Part shown: one piece after another, positions 24,150 through 35,560 of the stretch
How the letters are laid out: the number at the start of each line of letters is the position of its first letter
How positions within the stretch are numbered: position 1 is the first letter of the stretch
Position numbers and translations under genes: made by a program
Source of the DNA: Cycas panzhihuaensis
Taxonomy: Eukaryota > Cycadophyta
DNA: 64,000 nucleotides
Assembly: GCA_023213395.1 (NCBI GenBank)
Contig: CM041465.1
Span: 130,641,741 to 130,705,740, forward strand
Direction of reading: 5' to 3'
Notes under the pieces: model-generated
Seen by the model: the letters and a program-made list of their open reading frames with translations, nothing else
The model's database searches: none
Told to the model about the DNA's origin: nothing

Positions 24150-25400
24150 AAACTCAGTTTTGGAGAATGAAGAGATTAAGAGGCAGATTCAAGAACTCTT
24201 GGAACAAGGAGTAATCAAGCCGAGTTGTTCCCCATGTGGATCACCTATTGTTTTGGTGCCAAAGAAAGATGGAGGATGGAGAATGTGCATTGACTAGGAG
24301 CTTTGAACAAGATCACCATAAAGAATGACATCCCTTAGCGGATAGATGACTTGTTGGACTAGCTACGATCGGAAGATATTTTAGCAAAATGGATGCGAAA
24401 TCGGGGTTACTATCGGGGTTCGAATCCGAGAGGAGGATACTTGGAAAAGCGACCTTCAAATCGAAGCAAGGATTGTTCGAATGGTTGGTGATCTTGGTTT
24501 GGTCTATGCAATGCACCTGCCACCTTCATGAGATTGATGAATGAGGTATTAAGACCCTTCATTGATAACTTTGTAATTGTTTATCTAGATGATATTCTGA
24601 TTTTTAGCCATACATGGGAGGAACACCTCCAACATATTGAGCAAGTGCTCAAAGTTCTCCAAGAGCGTGATTGAAACTCAATCTGAAGAAGTACGAGTCT
24701 GGAAAGCAATTTCTCGTCTTCTTAGGTTTCGTGGTTGGAGGAGGAGAATTGAAGATTGACCCAGCAAAGATCGAAGTCATTCTCAATTAGCCTACACCCA
24801 AGACAACCACAGAGGTAAGAAGTTTCATTGGTGCATGTCGATTTAAGAAAAATTATTTTGATTCTCTCAAATTGCAGCACCTCTTCATGCATTGACGGGA
24901 GGACATGCAAAGTTTCATTGGGAGAATGAACAAGAAAAAGCTTTCAAGCTTTTGAAGCAGAAAATCTGTGAGGCACCAGTGTTAGCTTTACCTTCACTTC
25001 AGAAGCCATTTGAATTGGAGACTGATGCTTGAGTTATGCCATGGGAGCTATATTAAAGCAAGAAGGAAAACCGATAGCTTACTATTCAGAGACTTTTAAT
25101 GGAGCTGTCATAAACTACCCAACTTACGATAAGGAGCTCTATGCATTGCACAGCGGTGAAGCATTGGAGACCCTATTTGTTGGGAAAAGAAGTGGTCATC
25201 CACACCGACCACAAGCCTTTGCAATTCTTGCAGACTCGGTCAAAGTTGAGGCTACGCACATGAAGTGGATGTCATATTTGCGGCGGTTTCACATCGTGGT
25301 TAAATACAAGAAAGGAACGACGAATAAGATTGCGAGACTTCTTGTCCGAGACCTCCTCAACAAAGAAGGTAATTCCGGTTGTTGGTAGCTATGCAATTTC
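24150..25400 (+). pseudogene. Element (b) reverse transcriptase and RNase H
   Basis: RT blocks in order across shifts: QIQELLEQGVIKPSCSPCGS and VPKKDGGWRMCID (24190-24295), [27 protein letters not shown] (24500-24550), then [10 protein letters not shown] at 24580-24610 with the catalytic YxDD intact. RNase H begins near 25015 (ETDA, then a stop) and continues at 25029 with MSYAMGAILKQEGKPIAYYS and a YDKELYAL motif. About 30 codons around the second RT block (24340-24490) are scrambled. Confidence 0.85.
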
Positions 25401-25519
25401 AACCTTTCGCCATGATGAATATGTTGATTTGTATTTGAAAGATGAGGCATTCAAGCCTATCTTTGAGCATTCTGACAAGGAAAAGTAGTTGCTGATTTCC
25501 GGTGAAAGATGGACTTCTT

Positions 25520-26627
25520 TATGACAGCAAGACAAGCTTTGCATTCCAAAGCATGCGAATCAATGAAATGGATAAGAGAAGCTCACACCTCTCGAGTTGC
25601 GGGACACTTTGGAGTGGGAAAGACGTTGCTAAACTTACAATGATATATGTATTGGCCAAACATGCGAAGATGTGACTACGAAGACAAGGATGTACATTAT
25701 GTAGTACATCAAAGCCACCAATAGGAAGTTTAGATTGTACATTCCACTTCCGTTCCATCACGACCATGGGAGAGTATGACCATGGATTTCTTGGGAGGAC
25801 TACCACAAACCAAAATGGTATGGATTATTTGTTTGTTGTTGTTGATCGATTCAGTAAAATGATGATGTTGATTCCCTGTAAGAAAACACATACAGGAGAA
25901 GACATAGCTAGATTATTTTTCGGCATGTTTGGAAGCATTTTGGACTTCCCAACTCAATCATTTACGATCGAGAGGCAATGATTTTGAGTCATTCTTGGCG
26001 AACGCTTTGGGAATGATGGATACGAAGCTAAAGATGAGCCTGACTTTTCATCCTCAAGCAGACGGCTGAAGTTGTCAGCAGGACATTGAGTGCGGTATAC
26101 GAGGATACAATGCCAAGCATCCTAAGACTTGGGATGAAAGTGTCCCATACTTGCAATTTGCATTCAATAGAGCTATTCATAGCTCAACCCAGAAATCACC
26201 ATTTGAGGTATGTTTGGGATTTCTGCCTGCAAGTCCTTTCGATTTAGAATTTTCTGCTCAACTTTCTGTAGGAAATGGAAAGGAGGAAGAAGGAGACGAA
26301 AAGGCACAAAGATTCTTAGAAAGAATCAGAAAAATCCATCAACAGGTTGAAGAGCAGCTTCAAAAGTCTCAACAGAGATACAAGCAGCGGCATGATGCAC
26401 ACAGAACCAACCATTCCTTTAAGGAAGGAGATAGAGTTTGGTTGCACCTCAGTAAGAAAAGATTGCAAGGTGAAGGCAAAAAGCTAAAGCCTTTACGATA
26501 TGGTCCTTTCACAATCTTGAAGAAAATAGGGGAAAATGCTTTCCAGCTTGAACTTCCAGAATTCATGAAGATGTATTCCGTAGTGAATGTTGAGAATCAA
26601 GATGTTCGAGCCATCCATGTTGGATGA
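25520..26627 (+). pseudogene. Element (b) integrase
   Basis: A zinc-binding N-terminal region is readable in pieces (25560-25700: AHTSRVAGHFGVGKT, then a YWP-like block and Cys residues). The core has [20 protein letters not shown] (25820-25880) with the first Asp. The second Asp and Glu blocks are shifted (25960-26070). An uninterrupted C-terminal frame (26151-26627) reads QFAFNRAIHSSTQKSPFEV and LKPLRYGPFTILKKIGENAF, typical of the gypsy integrase tail. No chromodomain is recognised. Confidence 0.85.
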
Positions 26628-26884
26628 AGATGAAGATGAGTTCCACTCTTACCAAACCCGGAAGAGTTGCAGATAGAGAAAGAGGAACCAATGCAAAATG
26701 ATTGCATTCTTCAAAGGAAGCAGACCGAGACTCGAAGAGGCATAATTGAGTCCTTTAGAATTGCAGAGAAAGGACAAGTACCTAGCAAAGCAAAATGGTA
26801 CAATAAGGAGACAGGGAAAATCAAATTCCCTCGTCTACAACTATAAAGTTCATGAGGCCATGAACTCCTAAAAAAAGGGAGTTC
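26628..26884 (+). other. Element (b) 3' untranslated tail with polypurine tract
   Basis: Follows integrase. It ends with aaaaaaagggagttc immediately before the 3' LTR, the plus-strand primer for reverse transcription. No further coding is clear. Confidence 0.7.
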
Positions 26885-28036
26885 TGATCCGTTTCGGATC
26901 TTTAAAATGCTCCAAATACTTTATTTTTCATGTAAATGGTCTTTATGTAGTAGGAAATTGCCTTAAAAAGGCTTAATAGTCTTTATTTAGTATAAATATG
27001 CCTTTAAAAGGCTTAAAAATGTAAAAATATTGTATTTCTACAAGTGTAAAAAGGTGTTATAACTGCTACCGAGCTGCTATTAAAGTGCTACAACTGCTAC
27101 CAAGGTGCTATTAAGGTGCTATAATTGCTACCAATGCGCTACCAAGGTGTTACGCAAGTGCTACGGTTGCTACAGAGCTACTGGTGCTACAGAGGCTGCT
27201 TCTGAGCTTCTACACTGCTTCTTGCTACTCTTCTTGCAGATGTCGAAAAATAAAAAATAATAAAAGCAGGAATGGTTTGGCGGCTCAAGCGGTAACGTTT
27301 GTACGAAATTTGAGGAGAAGGTGCACACACGTGTCCCCTACTCATTCAAAGAGGGAAAACTCTAAAATAAACGGATTTTCCCAAAATCTTCCAAACCGTT
27401 TTGAAAACAGAGAAAACAGAAAAATGGGAATAACTCTCTCAAATGGAAACACTTTTAAGCGAAATTGGAGAGAGGAATCTGGGGGGATCAAGGCAGTGAT
27501 TCTTGACACGAAAGAGAGGACGCCGCAGCCCTAGACGTAGCACGGAGCAAGATTCAAGAAATCTCCAAGAAAAATCATTTTCTGGAAAGAGAACGGCTCC
27601 AAGAGTAAAATCTGCGTTGGGAGATAAAAGACGGAAAATGCAGCAGAAGAAACTTGTTGCGGGGATCTAGAAGGAGCCCAGAAAATAGCAGCCGCAGTCC
27701 AGAGAAGAAGACAGTAAAGCACAGCAGTCCCAAAAGAGACGCTAACTAGTCTTCCTCACCCAAAATGGGGTTTTTGGTACAGAAAACCAAAAACGGCTTC
27801 GCAGACTTCGAGACGGAGGTTCCAGCAAATGAGCAGCAGCTCAAGAAGCGCCCAGCTCTCATCCTCTCTCTCCCAAAACGCTGCAGCAGTCCATTGCATG
27901 CTCAACAGAGCACAAACAAATGGGTTTTTGTAAGAAAATTCTAGAAATTTCAAATTCTATGTAATAATATGTATATTGTTCTGGATTTTGTTTCAATTGG
28001 TTAAAGTTTTCACTTTTCCATTCAAGATTCAGATCA
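26885..28036 (+). repeat. 3' LTR of element (b)
   Basis: 1152 bp, partner of 21061-22201. It has the same terminal hairpin and the same ggtgcta-based repeat block, which has slightly different unit content here. It is followed by the actgt target duplication and then host RT. Confidence 0.93.
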
Positions 28037-28041
28037 ACTGT

Positions 28042-28990
28042 CAAATTTATATCAAAGGAAAAGACATATAAAAGACGAATTTTCACATGCATTAAGGGCT
28101 ATTTAAGTTTCGAGTTATACCTTTTGGGCTAACGAATGCTCCCGCAACATTTCAAAATATTATGAACAAGATCCTTAGGCCATATATTCAAAAGTTCATG
28201 CCAGCTTTTTTTAATGATATCCTAATCTATAGCCACTCTTGGCGGGAGCACCTCCACCATATACAGATCATTCTCCAGTTATTAAGGAACCAACAGTTAT
28301 TCACAAATAAGAAAAAATGTATATTTGGTCAAATAGAGTTAGAATATTTGGGGCATATAATATCTTTCAATGGAGTGTGAATCAACCCAAAGAAGATTGA
28401 GGCAATTATCAACTAGTCCACACCTAAGAATATTATGGGATATCAAGAATTCTTAGGAGCTGCCAAGTTCTTACGCAAGTTTATCAAGGGATACTCTCAT
28501 ATAATCACATCTCTAACAAATCTAACAAGAAAATAGATATTTAAATGGGAGAAACTAACAGAAGTAGTATTCTAGCAATTAAAGATAACTATGACTATTG
28601 CCCTAGTCCTCGCACTACCACAGTTTTTAAAATGCTTTACTGTTGAGTGTGATGCCTCCGATTTTGTGTTGGGAGTTGTTCTATTATAAGAAGATTGATC
28701 ACTAGCATATGAAAGTCATAATCTCAATAATTGTGAGTACCTCAAGCCAAAATATGACAAAGAAATGTTAGCCATTATGCACGTCATCTAATAGTGGCAA
28801 CAATATTTACTAGGAAATAAATTTATTGTTAAAACTAATAATGATAGTTTGAAATATTTCCTAAATCTAACATCTTTAACAAATGAACATCAAAAATGGG
28901 TGAGTAAATTACAAGCATTCAACTTTTTGATAGTTTATAAGAAAAGAAAAGAGAATGTAATAATAGGCGCACTATTAAGATCTGTAGTGA
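28042..28990 (+). pseudogene. Host chromovirus RT C-terminal half and RNase H
   Basis: Resumes with QIYIKGKDI in the frame left at 21055. The open frame 28162-28380 reads NKILRPYIQKFMPAFFNDIL. The YxDD block is FFND, so Tyr and the first Asp of the catalytic pair are both changed and the enzyme is dead. LEYLGHIIS, AAKFLRKFIKGYSHI and RNase H (VECDASDFVLGVVLL, YDKEMLAIMHVI) follow, with stops. Confidence 0.85.
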
Positions 28991-29039
28991 AAGATTAGGA
29001 AGAGGACAAAGCATCATTAAAAGCCATTACCTTAATTAA

Positions 29040-30340
29040 CCCAATATAAATAGACAAATTAGTCCAAGGTTATGATAGGGGCACTCATTCTCAAAGAGTG
29101 CTACAAGAAATCAAGGAAGGACTTAATACCAAGTACACTCACCAAGGAAATTTGATCCTATAAAAGGAAAAGATACTAATGCCCATAGTTGCAATAATCA
29201 AAACAAAGATTTTAGAGGAGGCCCATGTGTCACCAACGAGAAGCCATATAAGAGTAGACAAAACCTATCACAAAATTAGAGAATTTTTTTTCTAGGGAAT
29301 GAAAGAGGAAATACAAAAGTTTATAGTGGAATGTGATCACTACTAGTGAAATAGAGGAGAGGATATAAGAATCCCAAGTCTTCTTCAACCTCAACCTATT
29401 CCAAGACAGAGATGTAAGGAGATATCTATGGACTTTATCATGGGGCTACCAAAATCTAAAGGTAAGGATATAATTTTTGTTATTACAGATCGATTAACCA
29501 AATACATATATTTTAGAGGAACTCAGACAACAATAAAAGCTCCTTCAATAGTAAAGTTATTCATTAAAGAGATATCTCGTCTCCATGGGTTTCTTAAAGT
29601 GATAGTTAGTGGTTACGACCTTAAATTCACTAGTTATTTTGGGTAAGAAATGTCCAAATGCTAAGCTTAATATGAGTTATGTGTATCATCTACAATCATT
29701 TAGATAGATAGAAGATGTGAATAAATGCATAGAGAGGTATCTATGTAAGTTTGCCCCCAAATCCCACACTAGTAGCATAAAAGACTTCATTTAGTAGAAT
29801 GGTAGTATAATATAACTTGCCACACCTCTACTAGAATGACCCCATTCCAAGCATTATATAGATTTAAACCTTTGTCCATTCTTAACTAGACCCAACCATC
29901 CAAGGCATTGTCAGTCAAAGACTACCACCAATAGTCAAGGAAGATATTAAAAACCTTAAAAGATAACTTGAATATAGCTCGTAATTGGATGAAGCAATAA
30001 GTTGACCTTCAAAGAATGAAGCATACATTCAAGGTAGGAGATTGGGTTTTTCTACAACTACAACCCTATAAGAAAAATTACCTAAAATAAATAGGGCATA
30101 ATAAGCTTCAACCGAAGTTTTTTGGACCCTATAAAATCTTGACTAAAATTAGAGATGTAGCCTATAGATTGGAACTTCCCTCAGATTATTGAATATATAA
30201 TACATTCCATGTATCTTGCCTTAAGAGAAAGTTAGAAGAAAGGGTACCAATCCAAACAGAACTTCCAATATTAGATGAGAAAGGAAGATTATTAACTGAA
30301 CCATAAGATATCCTTCAAAAATGTACCAAAAAATTATGTT
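29040..30340 (+). pseudogene. Host chromovirus integrase and start of chromodomain
   Basis: HHCC region at 29220-29345 (HVSPTRSHIRVDKTYHKI, then FIVECDHY). The core in the open frame 29428-29646 reads MDFIMGLPKSKGKDIIFVIT and VIVSGYDLKFTS; the second catalytic Asp (SD in SDRD-type motifs) reads Gly. The C-terminal part reads GDWVFLQLQPYKK and [11 protein letters not shown] chromodomain lead-in (DEKGRLLTEP, ILQKCTKKL) follows and is cut at 30345 by element (c). Confidence 0.85.
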
Positions 30341-30345
30341 CTTGT

Positions 30346-30571
30346 TGTTGGAAAATAGACCTGCAATAAGATAATCGTAAATAGAACAAAAGCACCTCCA
30401 CATGAATGAACGGTACCCTTAAGGTACCTCAAATTGAATTAACAAAATATCCTTACAACAGATATCACATATGATACACTATGTGTGTATTTATAATATA
30501 TGACATGATAGTGAGAGTAGGACCCACTTGCATGTGGGATAAAACAAATGTGCATTATCAATATTCCAACA
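30346..30571 (-). repeat. 3' LTR of element (c)
   Basis: 226 bp partner of 39787-40022, alignable end to end with roughly twenty changes and a small deletion. Both copies carry a ggtacc-cttaa-ggtacc block near their middle. Confidence 0.88.
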
Positions 30572-30580
30572 CTCCCCCTT
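30572..30580 (-). other. Polypurine tract of element (c)
   Basis: ctccccctt on the + strand, aagggggag in the element sense, abutting the 3' LTR. It fixes the element as minus strand. Confidence 0.8.
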
Positions 30581-30640
30581 AATGCACATTTGGGTCATTT
30601 GTATTTACAACGCCTTGTCCTTGAAAATGTCTTAAAGATG

Positions 30641-30800
30641 ATGTCTTCAACTTGATCCTTGTCTTCAATTTTGTAGTGATGTCTTTGTTGTAGAATGGTG
30701 CCTTTAATTTAATCTTCGTCTTTAATTTTGTACTGATGCCTTTATAGGATGATGTCCTTAGCTTGATTTTTGTCTTCCATCATGCAGTCATGATGTTGTT
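30641..30800 (-). repeat. Tandem repeat, about 55-bp unit, in element (c) coding tail
   Basis: Three diverged direct copies begin near 30641, 30699 and 30752 around (g)atgtcttcaacttgatcc, tgcctttaatttaatctt and atgtccttagcttgattt. In the element sense they read lysine- and acid-rich peptides (KIEDKDQVEDI, KIKDEDQIKGT, MEDKNQAKDI), so the repeat was probably once part of the protein. Confidence 0.7.
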
Positions 30801-30915
30801 GTAGTAACTCTAGCAAGTGTAAATCTTGATTCTTCATTGTGCTTAGTCTAGTCTGATTTTGATGTAAATCATGTAAGTAACCATCTTCAAATATAATTTG
30901 CTCATCATCATTATC

Positions 30916-31332
30916 CTAAATAAGTTCTTGATCACTATGTACAACAGTGATTTCTTCAACCTTTGGAATGAGATCTTGATCAACTTGCATGCTCTTTGAA
31001 CTTGAATCAATGCTCAAAGAAGGAACATCATTCAAACTTGAATCAATCTGAGACTTATTTTCTACACGGCCATTAAATTCATATTCAATTTCTCTTGAAA
31101 TCATGGTGTCATCTATATAAACCTTTATCAACTCATCACTTTCAATGTCTTCATCGGTAGTTGTAATCTCATTAATACATTCAACCATTGTTTCTTTACA
31201 TTCAGTATAAATTTCATCAGTACTCATACCTTCTTTATCTTGACATGTTATTTCATCAGTGTTGATGATATTTTTTTCATTTGTTGTACCTATACCATAA
31301 CCATAACTAGCCTTAATTTCCTTTTCAATCAT
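30916..31332 (-). CDS. Acidic extension downstream of element (c) gag, unknown function
   Basis: A 138-codon frame rich in Glu, Asp, Ser and Thr, with four Cys and no recognisable domain. It directly follows the gag-like frame after a single TAA codon (EET, stop, QMIEKEIK), so it is probably the C-terminal part of the same protein rather than a separate gene. It might be a spacer or a captured host fragment; I cannot tell. It lies where an autonomous copia element would have its knuckle, protease and integrase. Confidence 0.45.
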   Translation of the reverse strand: MIEKEIKASYGYGIGTTNEKNIINTDEITCQDKEGMSTDEIYTECKETMVECINEITTTDEDIESDELIKVYIDDTMISREIEYEFNGRVENKSQIDSSLNDVPSLSIDSSSKSMQVDQDLIPKVEEITVVHSDQELI

Positions 31333-31335
31333 TTG

Positions 31336-31764
31336 TTATGTCTCTTCAAGAGTTTGTTTAAATACTTCTCTTAGAAAATCCCAAGCTTCTTTATCAGTAC
31401 TTGTATGTAGAATCATAGGAATGACAAAATGGTATTTGGAAGGAATATCAGCCTTGTTGAATGCAGCATGAATTATAATGAATGCCTTTCTATCTTTCTT
31501 CTCAAGTATTACCTTTTCTTCTTCATCCTTAGGGATATCATATTCATCAGTAACAATCTTCTACAAACCTCTAACTATGAATAAACATCTCATTTTAATT
31601 GTCCAAAATAGGTAGTCTTTACCATTACACTTAGGTATCGGAAGAAATGAATCCTTTAAGTAATATTCATTTGTTTCAGGAACATACAAAACTACATCAT
31701 TCTCCTCCATGATTATAAATGTCATTTCATAACACCACATCCTTTTTTCAATCAACAAACTCAC
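31336..31764 (-). pseudogene. Copia-type gag of element (c)
   Basis: Reads NGKDYLFWTIKMRCLF (family L.G.NY..W...M...L), IVTDEYDIPKDEEEK, KAFIIIHAAFN and TDKEAWDFLREVF (family T..EAW..L...F), the blocks of the copia gag (UBN2-like) domain, in order. It is interrupted by a stop at the Trp expected in W.IV, and is otherwise well kept. The open frame begins near 31764 in the element sense. Confidence 0.75.
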
Positions 31765-31770
31765 TTATTA

Positions 31771-32710
31771 ATCAATCTCATCAAACTTTCTCATGTTCCT
31801 TACATCACGGACTTCATCATCACATCATTGCCTTATGCATCTCATATATTACCAAATAGTCATATACAAAGAATATCTGAAACACTTACTTTACTATAGA
31901 GTCAAATCTTATACCACATATATCTCACAGAAATCATGCATATCTCATGTCACCATTAAATCACCAAGACACATCACAATTCACTTAATTGCCCAAAATA
32001 CAACTCATGCCACCATACTTACAACTCAGGTAACTTCAACAAAAAACTCATCCTTCTTTGCCCATTCAATCAATTAGAACGCATCATCAAACATGCCTCA
32101 TAACTTGATAATAGTTGCCCATAAGCATGCTCTCTAATTGCCTTTCTCTTGCCCTATCTTGCCCATGTTATATCACCATCTTCTTTGCCTTTAAATTTAC
32201 CTTATCCTACCCATAAAGCCCCTTCATGTAAATCAAATTCCAAGAAGCACTAAGTTGCCATATTCCATCCAACTCATTCATACAAACACATGTATTATCA
32301 CTTGATCACCACACTATGTCATTGTCACAATAGCTCTCTCATATGAACATATGTAAGAAAGCACTTAAATTTCCATTAAATAATCACTATCATGCACCTC
32401 AAATCACAAATAGAGTGCCAAATACATTCACATCAACATGACTTAATGTTGTCTCACATTGCAACAGTACTCTCCCATACACAACATATGCAAGAAAGCC
32501 TCAAACAGCCACCTCATATAGCAACATTACCCAATTTATGTAAATCACATACAAGATAGCACTATGCCAATGCCAAATATCACTACTTTGTAGCCAATTA
32601 AGAGTGTAAAACACTTATATCACCTCATTACTATTGCCTCATTCATGTCACCATATCAATATGAAACCCTTAAATTCCCAAAAACTTATTTTTGAAAAAA
32701 AAAAAATATA
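31771..32710 (-). other. Element (c) leader, strongly strand-asymmetric, G-poor on the + strand
   Basis: About 900 bp in which the + strand has very few G and many C, A and T (cat, aca and acct-type words). Hence it is G/T-rich in the element sense. No reading frame or domain is supported. It ends in an A run (32695-32706) at the LINE insertion point. Confidence 0.5.
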
Positions 32711-33289
32711 GCTCCTAAATGGGACAGACTGCGCGAACAGATACACCTATAACTAGGGTTCCATGACTGCTGGTGGCGGCCTGAGGAGACCTGGCAAACA
32801 GGATGCCATGGCGTCCGTGGAAGGACTCAGGCAAGGTCGCCTGGATTGAGATTAAGGAGAGCCATGAGGCGCATCTCCCCCAAACTCCTTTTATGACAGA
32901 ACTTCAACCAGCAGCGAAGAATGGTTACTACGCCAGAGGAGGAGATTCTTAGCCACAGATATTCTTATTCTTGGAATGGATTGAGGCGTGCAGTGACTTG
33001 AAGTATACAGGTGTTGGATGGTTCATCCAGATTGCATCTAGCTTCCCCATTAGAGAGTTTTTCCTCCACAGGTATGCAGAGGCAGAAGTAAGGTAGATTG
33101 GGAAGGCTAATAGATCCAGCTCGGAGGCAGAAAGCCCGTGCAACAAGGTAGATCATGAAGAAAGACAGGTACTGCATGGTGACGGAGGAAGCCCAGTGGA
33201 GAACTTGAATGGTACATCCTCGATCTGGAGAAAGACTGATAAAGTAGAAAGGAGGCTAGAGACTGAGCTGATCTTAGCCATGGTATATA

Positions 33290-34784
33290 ATTGCTTCCCT
33301 TGTTTGGGAGTTTTCCTTACAGTTTATAAATTTTAAATATGGAAACGACCATAATTCTCAAAACCATAACCAAAACCTCTACCTGTCACCAAGGAGATCC
33401 TACCGTGGTGTTTTGAAAACTAATGAGGAGGAAACATTTGAATTAACACCAGTGATCAAGGATAATAAGGTTAGACTGAAAATCCCCCAGGCCCTAGTAG
33501 AGAAAACTAAGAAACTATGGGAGAATTGCCTTATTGGCAGATTCTTAGGACCTAGACCGGGTCTGGAACCCATTAGGAGTTGGACAAGGACAAAATAGAA
33601 AATGGTGGGTAGCGTGGAAGTAATAGCCATGCCTAAGGGCTGTGTGCTATTCAAATTTTCTTCCTATAAAGATATGTCCAGCATTCTGTTAAGGGCCCCA
33701 TGGATGTTTGGTAGGAAAGCCCTGTCTCTCAAGAATGGCATAGAGACTTTGATCCCTCTATCCCCAAAATCAAACAAGCCCCTATATGGATCCAACTCCC
33801 AGGCCTTCCCTTACACCATTGGAACCCTGAAGCATTTAAAGGCATAGCAAAAGCAGTGGGTCCTCTAGCAATTGATTCTACAACAAAGAACATGAGCAAA
33901 CTCATAAATGCTAGAATCTGTGCTTTGGTTCGGATTGATAAACCCCTCCTGGATGACATATGGATGGACATGACGGATGGGAGTTGGGTACAACCGCTAA
34001 TCTATTAGATGGAGCATTTTAGATACTCCACCTGCAGAAACTTGGGGTATTTTCCCCAAAAGTACCCGGGGGTGCAGCTCTTAAAGGATGAGAAAATAAA
34101 GGGACCTTTAGAACCAAACTCACAGGAAAAGAAGGAGGAGGGGAAAGGGATGGAACTAAAACTCCCAAGCTAAGTGGAGGTAGTTGAGACCCCTCACTTA
34201 AACCTGGGTTTTAACCCCAATGAGGAGGACACACTCCTAGAGGAAGGGGAGCAAGTAGTGCAGGTTGTTGCGGCCCTAGGGAGCCCGATCGGCAAGGATG
34301 GTACGGGGGTTCGCACCCCTGCTGAGGTTGCCCTTATGACCCATACTACCCTACCTGAGACATGAAAGACGCCGAAAAGGGAGGTTATGTGAGGGTTGGG
34401 TTTACCCCCCCGACCTCGAAGGACCCCTCTATAAATGCCAAAGAAGAGACTACTAAAGGTCCCACAATCCAGGGGCAACTGGCTGGGGTTGAGGAGCCAG
34501 AGATGCTCATATTAGAGGACCTAAGGAAGCTAGATCCAGACCCCCTACCATAATTGATTATGTCCCAAAAGAAGCTGCCAGATATGGGAGCAGAGAAAAA
34601 GGTAGGGAGGCCACCGTTGAAACTACAAAGAGAGAAAGAAACGACTGCACAGGTTAATCAAGGTAGCTAGAAAACTTTAAAGAAAGTTTATTTAGAAGGG
34701 CCTATTCTCAGATCTAGAGCTGAAGGTAAAGAGCCTCCAAAAGGCAAACCTGCTGAAGTTTGGAAGCAAAGAAAGAAAAGATGA
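33290..34784 (+). pseudogene. LINE ORF1, DUF4283-like RNA-binding protein
   Basis: Frames at 33413-33847 read LWENCLIGRFLGPRPGLEPI, GSVEVIAMPKGCVLFKFSS and ILLRAPWMFGRKALSL, the DUF4283 domain of plant LINE ORF1. Then come IWIQLPGLPL-like and FRYSTCRNLGYFPQKYP pieces, a degenerate zinc-knuckle region. The C-terminal half is Pro/Glu/Lys-rich. The final frame ends in KQRKKR and TGA at 34782-34784, overlapping the ORF2 ATG as ATGA, a typical LINE arrangement. The start is uncertain; 32720-33290 is 5' UTR or the degraded N-terminus. Confidence 0.75.
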
Positions 34785-35560
34785 AATTAATATCATAGAA
34801 TATTAGGGGACTCAATGCCACTTCGAAGCAGAGAATTATTAGGGATATGAGGAATAGATATCATCCAGACCTGATGTTCCTGCAGGAAACTAAACTAAGC
34901 AAGGAGAACGGAGCAAGGATTAGGAATAAAATTTGGAAGAACGCCGAAGGTATTGAGGTCAACTATGCCCAAGGAGTTGGGGGCTTAATAGTGCTTTGGA
35001 ATCCGTTGACATAGTTGGGAGAAATTTTCTTGGCAGAGGATTCATTTATTTCGGTTCGACTAACAAATAAAAGCAATAACATCACATGGTTAGCCACAAA
35101 CGTATATGGCCCAAATATTCAAGAGGCTAGGAAGAGACTTTGGGATAGATTACCGGAAACCCACAGTGGATCCGCCGACCATGGTTCTCAAGTGGGAACT
35201 TTAACTTGGCGCTGTCTCCCGGGGACAAAAAAGGTGGAACTAGTAGATGGACAACCAATATGGGCGACTTCAGCAACTTCCTATAGTAGGGGGGTCTGCA
35301 GGATGTTAAGATCAGGGGAGCTTCTTTCACCTGGTCCAACAAGTGTTTGGGGGATGACTTTATTCAAATTAAATTGGACAGGGTGCTGGTCAATTATGAT
35401 TAGATGAGGTATTTCAATGACTTCACCCTTGAGGCGTTGCCGAGGATTAGCTCTAATCACTCCCCCCTCTTGCTTCAATTTTTGGATCCTAGAAAATTCA
35501 TTGGGTCTCCCTTCAGGTTTGAACTAATGTGGCTTAGACACCCAGATCTTTGGAAGAAGA
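34781..35560 (+). pseudogene. LINE ORF2 AP-type endonuclease domain
   Basis: Starts MKLIS, stop, NIRGLNATSKQ (family WN.RGLN, Trp now TAG). FLQETKLSKENGARI keeps the catalytic Glu, and TNVYGPN and LDRVLVN are also present. The GDFN and SDH blocks read GNFN and SNH, both Asp to Asn, so nicking activity would be lost. One frameshift lies near 35150. The domain cuts target DNA to prime reverse transcription. Confidence 0.8.

Larger units (their letters stand above)
21061..28036 (+). mobile_element. Element (b): Ty3/gypsy element inside host RT
   Basis: LTRs 21061-22201 and 26885-28036 both begin tgatccgtttcggatc and end gattcagatca. The target duplication actgt is perfect (21056-21060 and 28037-28041). 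Between them lie a primer binding site, gag, protease, RT, RNase H and integrase in gypsy order. The LTRs still match over long stretches with scattered changes and small indels, so this is one of the younger insertions, but pol carries stops and frameshifts. Confidence 0.95.

Noticed and set aside
30916-31332. Acidic 138-codon frame as an independent host gene
   Set aside because: It follows the element (c) gag frame after one stop codon and lies between that element's LTRs, so it is annotated as part of the element.
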